Origin: Bacillota bacterium
GTDB taxonomy: Bacteria; Bacillota; Clostridia; Lachnospirales; Lachnospiraceae
Assembly: GCA_017861355.1 (NCBI GenBank)
Contig: JAGFXQ010000088.1
Coordinates: 1-11,446 of the forward strand
DNA length: 11,446 nt
Reading direction: 5' to 3'
Shown here: one piece after another, positions 1-5,934 of the stretch
Numbering within the stretch: position 1 is the first letter of the stretch
Layout: each line of letters starts with the position of its first letter
The notes under the pieces: model-generated
What the model was told of the DNA's origin: nothing
The model's input: the letters and a program-made list of their open reading frames with translations, nothing else
The model's database searches: none
Position numbers and translations under genes: made by a program

Positions 1-1
1 G

Positions 2-175
2 AGGATCGTCTACCGGGATGAGATTATCAACCGGGTGTGGGGCTATGAATATAATAAGAAATCAAGGACACTGGACATTCATATCCGTAGCCTGAGACAG
101 AAATTAGGGGAGGCAGGAGCAGGTTGTATCAAGACTATCCGCAATGTCGGATACCGTTTTATTATAGAATTATGA
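2..175 (+). CDS. Response regulator, OmpR/PhoB family, C-terminal DNA-binding end (partial)
   Basis: Only the last 57 codons are present; the gene enters from the left edge and ends at TGA 173-175. The translation is the end of a winged-helix output domain. It has the usual DEIINRVWGY segment, a recognition helix with TLDIHIRSLRQKLG, and the wing ending IKTIRNVGYRF. In this family the missing N-terminus is a phosphoacceptor receiver domain, and the protein binds tandem direct repeats near promoters. The next gene is pstS, preceded by TTTACG/TTAACA repeats at 11-bp steps, so a PhoB/PhoP role in phosphate starvation is a reasonable inference. The family call is firm. The specific Pho assignment rests on context, because the receiver domain and the partner kinase lie outside the window. 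Confidence 0.9.
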   Translation, partial: RIVYRDEIINRVWGYEYNKKSRTLDIHIRSLRQKLGEAGAGCIKTIRNVGYRFIIEL

Positions 176-185
176 TTGAGTGGAC

Positions 186-224
186 TTTACGTATTGTTAA
201 CATGATCTGAACCAAATCATGATA
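186..224 (+). promoter_or_regulatory. Candidate Pho box upstream of pstS
   Basis: Hexamers recur every 11 bp: TTTACG (186-191), TTAACA (197-202), TGAACC (208-213) and a degenerate ATGATA (219-224), with 5-bp spacers. Bacillus PhoP sites are tandem TT(A/T)ACA-like hexamers with about 5-bp spacing, so the first two units fit well and the others weakly. AT-rich -10 candidates lie at 244-256 (GATAAA, TAATAT). The site sits between the response regulator and pstS, as expected for phosphate-controlled transcription. Confidence 0.5.
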
Positions 225-321
225 TCTTCTTTTTACTCAAAATGATAAATTAATATTGTCAAAGAGAGAGAAAAATGAAATCCAAGCCATATCGGCTAAG
301 AAAAGAAAAAGGAGAAATATC

Positions 322-1236
322 ATGAAAAAATTTAGAGCAATAGCAGCATTATTACTTACCTGCCTTTTGATAGCAGGAGCATTCACAGCTTGTGGAGCTA
401 AGACAGAGGAGACAAATACTACAAATACACAGGCATCCAATCAGGCAGATGCAGCAACCAATACAGATACAACTGCACCGGCAGCAGAAACTCCGGCATT
501 AAGCGGAACCTTATTAATGTCAGGATCCACATCCATGGAAAAGTTAGCGAATGTTGCAGCAGAGTCTTTTATGGCGAAATACCCGGATGTAACAGTACAG
601 GCAGAGTTTATCGGATCAAGTGCCGGCATCGAAGCTTTACTGGCCGGAACCGCCCAGATTGGTAACGCTTCCAGATCTCTGAAGGATACCGAGACATCAC
701 AGGGAGCAGTAGAAAATATCGTTGCTATCGACGGTATTGCAGCAATCACTGACCTGACCAATAAAGCAACTAATCTGACCAAGGATCAATTGAAGAAGAT
801 CTATACCGGAGAAATTGTGAACTGGAGCGAGGTAGGTGGAGCAGATCAGCCAATCGTTGTAGTCGGAAGAGAGTCCGGCTCCGGTACCAGAGGTGCATTC
901 GAAGAGCTGCTTGAAATCGTAGATTTATGTAAGTACTCTAATGAGATCAACAGCACCGGTGGTGTTATGGCAAAGGTTGCTTCTACACCCGGCGCAATTG
1001 GATATGTATCCCTTGATGTATTAGATGACAGCGTACATGCATTTACTTTGGAAGGAGTTGCTCCTACCGCAGAGAATATTAAAGCTGGAAGTTACTTCTT
1101 AAGCCGTCCGTTTGTAATGGCTACGAAGGGCGAGATTGCAGATCAGAGCGAACTCGTTCAAAAATTCTTTGAATATATTAAATCTGAGGAAGGTAAGCAG
1201 ATGATTGAGAGTGCAGGCCTAATCAACGTGGATTAA
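322..1236 (+). CDS. pstS: Phosphate ABC transporter substrate-binding lipoprotein PstS
   Basis: This 304-residue surface lipoprotein captures inorganic phosphate for the PstCAB importer. I chose ATG 322 because GGAG at 311-314 is correctly spaced; an upstream in-frame TTG (256) has no such site. Residues 1-24 are a lipoprotein signal: KK, a hydrophobic core, then FTAC with the lipidated Cys24. A Thr/Asn/Ala-rich linker runs to about residue 60. Phosphate-binding segments are SGSTSM (67-72), IGSSAG (97-102) and GRESGSGTRGAF (182-193), the last being the family hallmark. The later NSTGGVMAKVASTPGAIGYV segment is also typical. Length is normal. A strong terminator follows and the next gene is on the opposite strand, so pstC, pstA and pstB are not co-transcribed downstream. 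That is unusual, and the partners must be elsewhere. Confidence 0.95.
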   Translation: MKKFRAIAALLLTCLLIAGAFTACGAKTEETNTTNTQASNQADAATNTDTTAPAAETPALSGTLLMSGSTSMEKLANVAAESFMAKYPDVTVQAEFIGSSAGIEALLAGTAQIGNASRSLKDTETSQGAVENIVAIDGIAAITDLTNKATNLTKDQLKKIYTGEIVNWSEVGGADQPIVVVGRESGSGTRGAFEELLEIVDLCKYSNEINSTGGVMAKVASTPGAIGYVSLDVLDDSVHAFTLEGVAPTAENIKAGSYFLSRPFVMATKGEIADQSELVQKFFEYIKSEEGKQMIESAGLINVD

Positions 1237-1291
1237 TTCAAGGGGTAATAAGTTAAGGTGATATAATTCAAGGTGGACTAAGATAGAATCG

Positions 1292-1327
1292 AACAGCACT
1301 CCAGGACGAATGGAGTGCTGTTTGTTG
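1292..1327 (+). terminator. Rho-independent terminator of pstS
   Basis: A perfect 12-bp stem (AACAGCACTCCA, 1292-1303, with TGGAGTGCTGTT, 1311-1322) encloses a 7-nt loop and runs into a T-rich tail (TTTGTTG). On the other strand the tail is only moderately T-rich, so weak two-way function for the convergent transporter gene is possible. Confidence 0.85.
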
Positions 1328-1366
1328 TAAGGAAAAGATTTATCATTCTCTTTCAGACAGATAGGA

Positions 1367-2758
1367 CTAACGTTCTTTGCGTCTGTTCCACCAATAGACA
1401 AGATAACCCCTCTTGGCATTCATTCGCATCGATAGCTCCCGGAACATGCCGGTCAGCGTATATTCACTGCTGTTATCCAGCATCGGAATAATGATGAATA
1501 CCGAAGCAATACGAAGAATAACCGAGATCGCGATCATGAATTTATATCGATCCGGGATAAATGAGCTTATAACTGTACTGGAATGAATACCTTCCAGGAT
1601 AGCTCCTCCGGTCAGGATACCTAAGAAGGAACCAAACAAGGAGGTAATACAGGAGAAGACCGCCACATAGGAAGGACGCTGTTCATCCGGTGAGGAGGAG
1701 AGCTGAAGGCTGGTTGCAGCAAGATTAGCTCCACTCCAGAACGCTGCTCCGATTAAGTTGTGAAGTAGGGTAGGCCAGATGCTGCCATAAGTGGAGAAGA
1801 GGAAAAATAACGGTGTTAAGGCAGCAACGACACAAGTACACCAGAGCACCGGCTTGCTTCCGAAGTGATCCAACAGTCTTCCCCAATGGGAAACTACTAA
1901 CACGGTGATGGCAGCAGCGGTAACCTGACTACATAGAGTGAATTGCATATAGCTTAAGCCCATCTCGGTCAGAGCATATCTGGCCAGATAGGAGCCTGAC
2001 ATATTGGCGGTGAAACTCCACGCGGTCCAGAAGAGCATGAATTTGAAAAATGGCTTATTCTGAAAAACTTGTTTTAAGACAGGAATAAGCTTCAGTTGTA
2101 CTGGGGGTGTGTTATATACCTCTTCCATAAAAAGGAACGTGATCATATCAAGGATACCCAGAACTCCGGCTATCACAAAGACGATGGTGTAACCCATATA
2201 CCCCGACATTCGGTCAAGAATCCCGGCAACAACAAGACCCATGGTAACACTTGCGATGGATGTGATACCATCTCGCTTGGACAGCCATCGTCCTCGAATC
2301 TGCACTGGTACCAGATCTGCCATCCAGGGCATCCAGCTAACATTGATGAATGAGCTGAAGGCAGAAGAAATGCCAATCAAGAGAATAACAGACCATAATC
2401 TTAAGGAGGATTGGCTTGCCGGAATAAAGAAGGGAATCAAGCCGACGATAATCCATAATAATCTGGAGAAAAGACCATAGGTCATCATATATTTTTTTCT
2501 TTTTTGTGTACGGCTGACTAAGGTCGCGAAGGGTATCTGCAACAGTGCTGCGGCAAGAGGAATTGCAGTTAGTAATCCATATACAAAATCACCTGCACCA
2601 AGATAACCGGCATAACCGGTAAGTGAGGAGCTACCGCCGCCACTGATTACACCCCAGATGGTTCCGAATGTATTTCCCAGTGTCATGAGGTAGATGCTTC
2701 GACGTATCTTAGGCAGCAGAGCAGCCTCGTCAAATATTCTTTCAAATGGTTTCTTCAT
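1367..2758 (-). CDS. Major facilitator superfamily transporter, substrate unknown
   Basis: This 463-residue polytopic membrane protein has about twelve hydrophobic helices split by a central hydrophilic stretch, as in MFS carriers. After a short cytoplasmic start (KKPFERIFDEAALLPKIRRS) come the first helix with TLGNTFGTIWGV, a Gly/Ser-rich turn (SGGGSSSLTG), and the helix 2-3 loop TLVSRTQKRKK, which resembles the MFS motif A position (basic loop after helix 2). A second basic loop, RGRWLSKRDG, lies near helix 5. The C-terminal tail is basic (MNAKRGYLVYWWNRRKER). ATG 2758 follows an AAGAAAGG ribosome site about 12 nt away, which is rather far. It has its own promoter and is transcribed alone. 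Efflux and uptake cannot be told apart from sequence alone. Confidence 0.85.
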   Translation of the reverse strand: MKKPFERIFDEAALLPKIRRSIYLMTLGNTFGTIWGVISGGGSSSLTGYAGYLGAGDFVYGLLTAIPLAAALLQIPFATLVSRTQKRKKYMMTYGLFSRLLWIIVGLIPFFIPASQSSLRLWSVILLIGISSAFSSFINVSWMPWMADLVPVQIRGRWLSKRDGITSIASVTMGLVVAGILDRMSGYMGYTIVFVIAGVLGILDMITFLFMEEVYNTPPVQLKLIPVLKQVFQNKPFFKFMLFWTAWSFTANMSGSYLARYALTEMGLSYMQFTLCSQVTAAAITVLVVSHWGRLLDHFGSKPVLWCTCVVAALTPLFFLFSTYGSIWPTLLHNLIGAAFWSGANLAATSLQLSSSPDEQRPSYVAVFSCITSLFGSFLGILTGGAILEGIHSSTVISSFIPDRYKFMIAISVILRIASVFIIIPMLDNSSEYTLTGMFRELSMRMNAKRGYLVYWWNRRKER

Positions 2759-2816
2759 ATCTATGTAAACTACCTTTCTTATCGTAAATCTGACATTATC
2801 CTGTTATCATCAGCCT

Positions 2817-2845
2817 ATTATATCGGATGTATAAGATAAAGTAAA
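2817..2845 (-). promoter_or_regulatory. Sigma-A-type promoter of the MFS gene
   Basis: On the minus strand TTTACT (2845-2840) and a perfect TATAAT (2822-2817) are separated by 17 bp. The leader to the start codon would be roughly 50 nt. Confidence 0.6.
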
Positions 2846-2865
2846 TGTGAAATCTGATACCTCCT

Positions 2866-2919
2866 TTGTCATATGGCGACTAATCTTTTTATATGATAAT
2901 ACAAACAAGAGATTATAAT
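2866..2919 (+). promoter_or_regulatory. Possible promoter region of the acyltransferase gene
   Basis: TTGTCA at 2866-2871 matches the -35 consensus in five of six positions, but the facing -10 candidates (TATATG 2890-2895, TATGAT 2892-2897) are imperfect or badly spaced. A perfect TATAAT at 2914-2919 lacks a good -35. Some plus-strand promoter must lie in this divergent region; which one cannot be decided by eye. Confidence 0.3.
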
Positions 2920-3006
2920 TTATATTCTGGACGAAAACCCTCGACTGGGTTATCATGGTATCAGAGGGTCATCTAATACTAATTATAAGAAATGGAAGTG
3001 ATAGGA

Positions 3007-3810
3007 ATGCTGCGTTTTGTATATGTAATATTAAGGGGTCTGTACGTGATTCCTATATATATATATCAAATGAAGAAATATTATCGCCATCCGGAGAATT
3101 ATTCGGAAATGGATTGTTATGAGTTGGCTATGAAGGTAGTAAGGCTGATTAAGAATAACGGGCGGATTGAAACCTATATCACAGGCACAGAGAATCTTCC
3201 ACAGGAAGGTGGATACATAATGTATGCCAACCATCAGGGAAAGTACGATGCCCTAGGTGTTATGTTTGGTCATAAGAAGCCCTGTACTTTAATAATTGCA
3301 AAGAAGCAGTCGCAGCCCATAGTTACTACTCAATTTGTTGATTTAATCCGGGCGAAACGTCTAGATTTTGAAGATATCAGGCAGCAGGTAGCAGTAATGA
3401 ATGCCGTGACGGAAGAAGTTAAGGCGGGCAGGCGCTATCTGATCTTTCCGGAAGGCGGTTACAAGGATAATAAAAACCGACTTCAGGAATTCAAGGTGGG
3501 AAGCTTCAAATGTGCCGAACGGGCTAAGTGTCCCATTGTACCCGTAGTAGTATATGATTCCTACAAGCCCTTTAGTATCAACTCGCTGCGAAGAGTCCGG
3601 ACTCAGGTACATTTTCTCAAAGCAATTCCTTACGAGGAATATGCCGGAAGAAAGACGATAGAGATTCGGGACATGGTCGTGGAAAGGCTTCAGGATCATA
3701 TCGAGAAGTTGGGAAAAGACCAGGAGGAGCTGGTTGAGAGGAACCTGCCGTGGCTTGAGGAAGAGACAACCGGGGAAGTACTGGTGGAAGAACAGTTGTT
3801 ACAAGAATGA
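3007..3810 (+). CDS. plsC: 1-acyl-sn-glycerol-3-phosphate acyltransferase (PlsC family)
   Basis: The product transfers a fatty acyl chain to lysophosphatidic acid, giving phosphatidic acid at the inner face of the membrane. The 267-residue protein starts with a hydrophobic anchor (LRFVYVILRGLYVIPIYIY, about 2-20). It then shows the acyltransferase blocks in order: NHQGKYD (75-81, the catalytic NHx4D), a basic stretch around IRAKR, FPEGGY (147-152, substrate-binding FPEG) and CPIVPVVVYDSY (175-186). I prefer ATG 3007 because GGAAGTGA at 2994-3001 is a good ribosome site 5 nt away; an in-frame ATG at 2992 has none and would add five residues. The C-terminal 40 residues are acidic and look unstructured. 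The exact acyl acceptor is inferred from the family. Confidence 0.9.
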   Translation: MLRFVYVILRGLYVIPIYIYQMKKYYRHPENYSEMDCYELAMKVVRLIKNNGRIETYITGTENLPQEGGYIMYANHQGKYDALGVMFGHKKPCTLIIAKKQSQPIVTTQFVDLIRAKRLDFEDIRQQVAVMNAVTEEVKAGRRYLIFPEGGYKDNKNRLQEFKVGSFKCAERAKCPIVPVVVYDSYKPFSINSLRRVRTQVHFLKAIPYEEYAGRKTIEIRDMVVERLQDHIEKLGKDQEELVERNLPWLEEETTGEVLVEEQLLQE

Positions 3811-3860
3811 GCGGATAGTTCCGAGGGTTATTAACATAATTTAAGAAATTTGTAAAAATT

Positions 3861-3889
3861 TTGACTTAAAGTAAACATAATTGTATGGT
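3861..3889 (+). promoter_or_regulatory. Promoter of the L,D-transpeptidase gene
   Basis: TTGACT (3861-3866) and TATGGT (3884-3889) are separated by exactly 17 bp, about 50 bp before the start codon. The gap after the acyltransferase is 130 bp, with no clear terminator. Confidence 0.6.
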
Positions 3890-3940
3890 ATGATATCATG
3901 AATTAGCAAATACAATAACAAAGTTATACGAGGATAAAAT

Positions 3941-5449
3941 ATGGCTGAAAAAACATTGAGTAAATCAAGTAAAAATAATAGGCAAAGCACATCGAAGCCG
4001 CGCAGGCGCAAACGCAACAAGAAAATGCTTTGGATTCTGCTTGTTGACGCAGGAGTTCTGTTTGCAGTACTTGCAGTATATATGATCTTTGCATTTTATT
4101 ATAATGATCATTTCTTTGGCAATACGATTGTGAACGGAGTAGATACTTCGAATATGAACGTAGCGCAGGCAGAAAAAGCAATCAATGAACAGGTAGCTGC
4201 ATATCAGCTGGAGGTTCAGCAGAGAAATGGAATTACGGATACAATTTATGGTGAGAGCATCAACCTACATACAGAATTTGATAAGAGCATGTCAGATCTG
4301 ATCACTCAGCAAAACAGCTTCTTATGGCCAACTGCATTCTTTCGTACACAGGAGTTGGAAATAGGAACGATGCTGACCTATGATGATGCTTTATTGAAGA
4401 ATTATATTGATATCATGAATGGTTTAAAACCGGAGAATATGATCTCGCCGGTGAATGCCACGATTACCTATGGTGAGAACGGATTTGTAATAATGCCGGA
4501 AGAACCGGGAGCGAACGTGCTGAAAGAGAAACTGTATCCGGCGGTGGAGGAAGCAATTAATACCTTACAACCGGTACTGTCCTTGGAGGATGCGGACTGT
4601 TATGAGAAACCTCAGGTTACAGCAGCGGATACCAAACTGACGGCTGCGATGACAGAACTAGACCTGATCACCGGAGCGAAGATAACTTATGAATTTGGCG
4701 ATGCAACAGAGATTTTGGATGGTACCAAGATTAGTGAATGGCTGAGTCTTGATGATAATTATAATGTGACACTCAATCCGGACAAGGTGAAGGAATACGT
4801 TGATTATATTGGTAAAACATATAATACCTTTGGTCGGGCTCGAACCTTCTCCACCTCTTACGGGAAGGAAATCAAGGTAGAAGGCGGAGATTATGGCTGG
4901 TGGCTGGATCGGGTCTCCGAGGTAAAGGAACTGACAGAACTTATTCTGAATGGAGAACAGACGGTGAAGAAGCCGGTCTATTTCCAGACAGCACAGCAAT
5001 ATGGCAAGGACGATATTGGCAAAACTTATGTTGAGGTTAATCTTACCGCACAACATCTTTTCTTCTATAAAGATGGTGAATTGGTTTTGGAATCGGATTT
5101 TGTGTCCGGTAATGTGTCCAAGGAGTTTGGCACACCGGTTGGTACTTATCCGGTACAATACAAGGAGAACGATGCCACTCTGGTAGGTGAAGATTATGAG
5201 ACACCCGTGAAATACTGGATGCCCTTTAACAAGAATATTGGTTTCCACGATGCAGTATGGCGTGATGAATTCGGTAAAGATATCTATCTAACCAGAGGCT
5301 CTCATGGCTGCATTAATATGCCACCCAAGGCTGCAAAGAAGATGTTCGAGAATATTAAACGCGGAGTTGCTGTTGTAGTATATGAGCTTCCGGGTACGGA
5401 AAGTAAACCGAAGGATGAGCCAAAGGTAACTGAGAAACCAAGTAGATAG
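3941..5449 (+). CDS. Membrane-anchored L,D-transpeptidase (YkuD family) with peptidoglycan-binding domain
   Basis: The enzyme makes 3-3 cross-links in, or anchors molecules to, peptidoglycan outside the cell by a cysteine mechanism. The 502-residue protein opens with a highly basic cytoplasmic tail (PRRRKRNKK, 20-28) and one membrane helix (about 29-52), so the rest is extracellular. Residues about 60-350 contain segments such as VNGVDTSNMNVAQAEKAI that are typical of the peptidoglycan-binding domain (PG_binding_4 type) found with clostridial YkuD enzymes. The catalytic domain starts near Y363 (VEVNLTAQHLFFY). It shows His436 (GFHDAVW) and the signature SHGCINM with His455, Gly456 and Cys457, so it appears active. 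The C-terminal tail is Lys/Pro/Glu-rich. ATG 3941 follows GAGGA at 3930-3934. Family and catalytic residues are clear; the number of PG-binding repeats is inferred. Confidence 0.93.
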   Translation: MAEKTLSKSSKNNRQSTSKPRRRKRNKKMLWILLVDAGVLFAVLAVYMIFAFYYNDHFFGNTIVNGVDTSNMNVAQAEKAINEQVAAYQLEVQQRNGITDTIYGESINLHTEFDKSMSDLITQQNSFLWPTAFFRTQELEIGTMLTYDDALLKNYIDIMNGLKPENMISPVNATITYGENGFVIMPEEPGANVLKEKLYPAVEEAINTLQPVLSLEDADCYEKPQVTAADTKLTAAMTELDLITGAKITYEFGDATEILDGTKISEWLSLDDNYNVTLNPDKVKEYVDYIGKTYNTFGRARTFSTSYGKEIKVEGGDYGWWLDRVSEVKELTELILNGEQTVKKPVYFQTAQQYGKDDIGKTYVEVNLTAQHLFFYKDGELVLESDFVSGNVSKEFGTPVGTYPVQYKENDATLVGEDYETPVKYWMPFNKNIGFHDAVWRDEFGKDIYLTRGSHGCINMPPKAAKKMFENIKRGVAVVVYELPGTESKPKDEPKVTEKPSR

Positions 5450-5551
5450 TATTATATACATCAGTCGGAAAGACATGAGGAAGCACTTGTTCCGGTAACA
5501 TGTTAAATTCAAAGGTATTCAGTGATGTAAAATGTATTCATTAACTATATA
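5450..5551. other. Non-coding stretch after the transpeptidase gene
   Basis: This is the first part of a 455-bp gene-free region (5450-5904). Weak symmetry is visible around ACATG...CATGT (about 5473-5504), with an inner GGAA/TTCC, but there is no T-run to make a terminator. No ORF with a ribosome site was seen. The remainder holds the nested palindrome, a terminator hairpin, an AT-rich stretch (5767-5850) and the nrdA promoter. Confidence 0.5.
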
Positions 5552-5707
5552 GATTAAAGTGTCAAAGAGTGCTATGCACTCTTCCTACTGCAAGATAATG
5601 TATTGTAAGCAAGCATACACTAAAAAGCAACTTTACCATTGTTAGCTTGCTTACAATACATTGTCTCGCAGCAGGAAAGCACCGAAGGTGCTTTTGACAC
5701 TTTAATC
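5552..5707. repeat. 156-bp nested palindrome (possible MITE or structured RNA element)
   Basis: The outer arms are perfect 15-bp inverted repeats, GATTAAAGTGTCAAA (5552-5566) and TTTGACACTTTAATC (5693-5707). Inside them are a left hairpin (AGAGTGC/GCACTCT around TAT, 5566-5582) and a right hairpin (AAAGCACC/GGTGCTTT around GAA, 5676-5694). Between these is a central 33-bp stem (5582-5614 with 5645-5677, three mismatches, all transitions) with a 30-nt AT-rich loop. Folded, this gives a four-way junction: outer stem, two side hairpins and one long arm. TTAA lies at both outer ends (5554-5557, 5702-5705). No ORF is convincing inside. A small non-autonomous mobile element is the first guess, but a single copy cannot prove it. 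Confidence 0.75.
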
Positions 5708-5712
5708 CTGCC

Positions 5713-5766
5713 AAGGGTGTTCTTTGATCCTCATGAAAGGATCTGAGAACATCCTTTTGTTTTGTT
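5713..5766 (+). terminator. Terminator-like hairpin downstream of the palindrome
   Basis: An 18-bp imperfect stem (5713-5730 with 5739-5756, three mismatches) closes an 8-nt loop (TCATGAAA) and is followed by TTTTGTTTTGTTG. It could end the transpeptidase transcript. The nrdA promoter candidate lies downstream of it. Confidence 0.65.
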
Positions 5767-5852
5767 GTAACATAAATGAATAACAATCTTCTATCTTGAA
5801 AGAAGATCACAGAAGTTGAAAGAAAATTATTATCTAAAAATAAAATTCCCTC

Positions 5853-5881
5853 TAGCCAAATTACTAAATATGGTATAGAAT
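5853..5881 (+). promoter_or_regulatory. Candidate promoter of nrdA
   Basis: TAGCCA (5853-5858) and TAGAAT (5876-5881) stand 17 bp apart. The -10 fits five of six positions and the -35 four of six. Transcription would start around 5888, inside the palindromic cluster at 5885-5914. Confidence 0.45.
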
Positions 5882-5883
5882 AC

Positions 5884-5914
5884 TAGTAATGGTTACTATT
5901 ACTGGTGTATTACT
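5884..5914. promoter_or_regulatory. Cluster of TTACT motifs forming overlapping palindromes at the nrdA start site
   Basis: TAGTAA-TGG-TTACTA (5884-5898) overlaps a second pairing, AGTAAT (5885-5890) with ATTACT (5898-5903). TTACT also occurs at 5861 and 5910. The position just after the -10 would suit a repressor operator. It does not resemble the NrdR box. Confidence 0.35.
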
Positions 5915-5934
5915 TTATGGGTGGAGGGTATGAT

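Noticed and set aside
256..321. Extension of pstS to the upstream TTG (22 extra residues)
   Set aside because: It would place a charged stretch before a standard lipoprotein signal, and the ATG at 322 has a well-spaced GGAG site.
275..325. 16-codon ORF (starting MKSKPYRLRK) ending in an ATGA overlap with pstS
   Set aside because: It is very short, lacks a good ribosome site, and its sequence is largely the A/G-rich leader of pstS.
2861..2869. Perfect AAAGGAGGT on the minus strand upstream of the MFS gene
   Set aside because: No ATG, GTG or TTG follows at a usable distance, and the motif lies upstream of the predicted promoter of that gene.
3832..3886. TTAACA and TAAACA as a second Pho box before the transpeptidase gene
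   Set aside because: The copies are not in 11-bp phase and no further hexamers fit between them.
4658..5248. 196-residue minus-strand ORF inside the transpeptidase gene
   Set aside because: It is a shadow frame of a clearly functional gene and has no family features.
5562..5810. 82-residue minus-strand ORF across the palindrome and terminator
   Set aside because: Its sequence is dictated by the inverted repeats, and no ribosome site or recognisable protein pattern was seen.
5821..5934. NrdR box upstream of nrdA
   Set aside because: No pair of ACACwATATATwGTGT-like sites was found in the upstream region.
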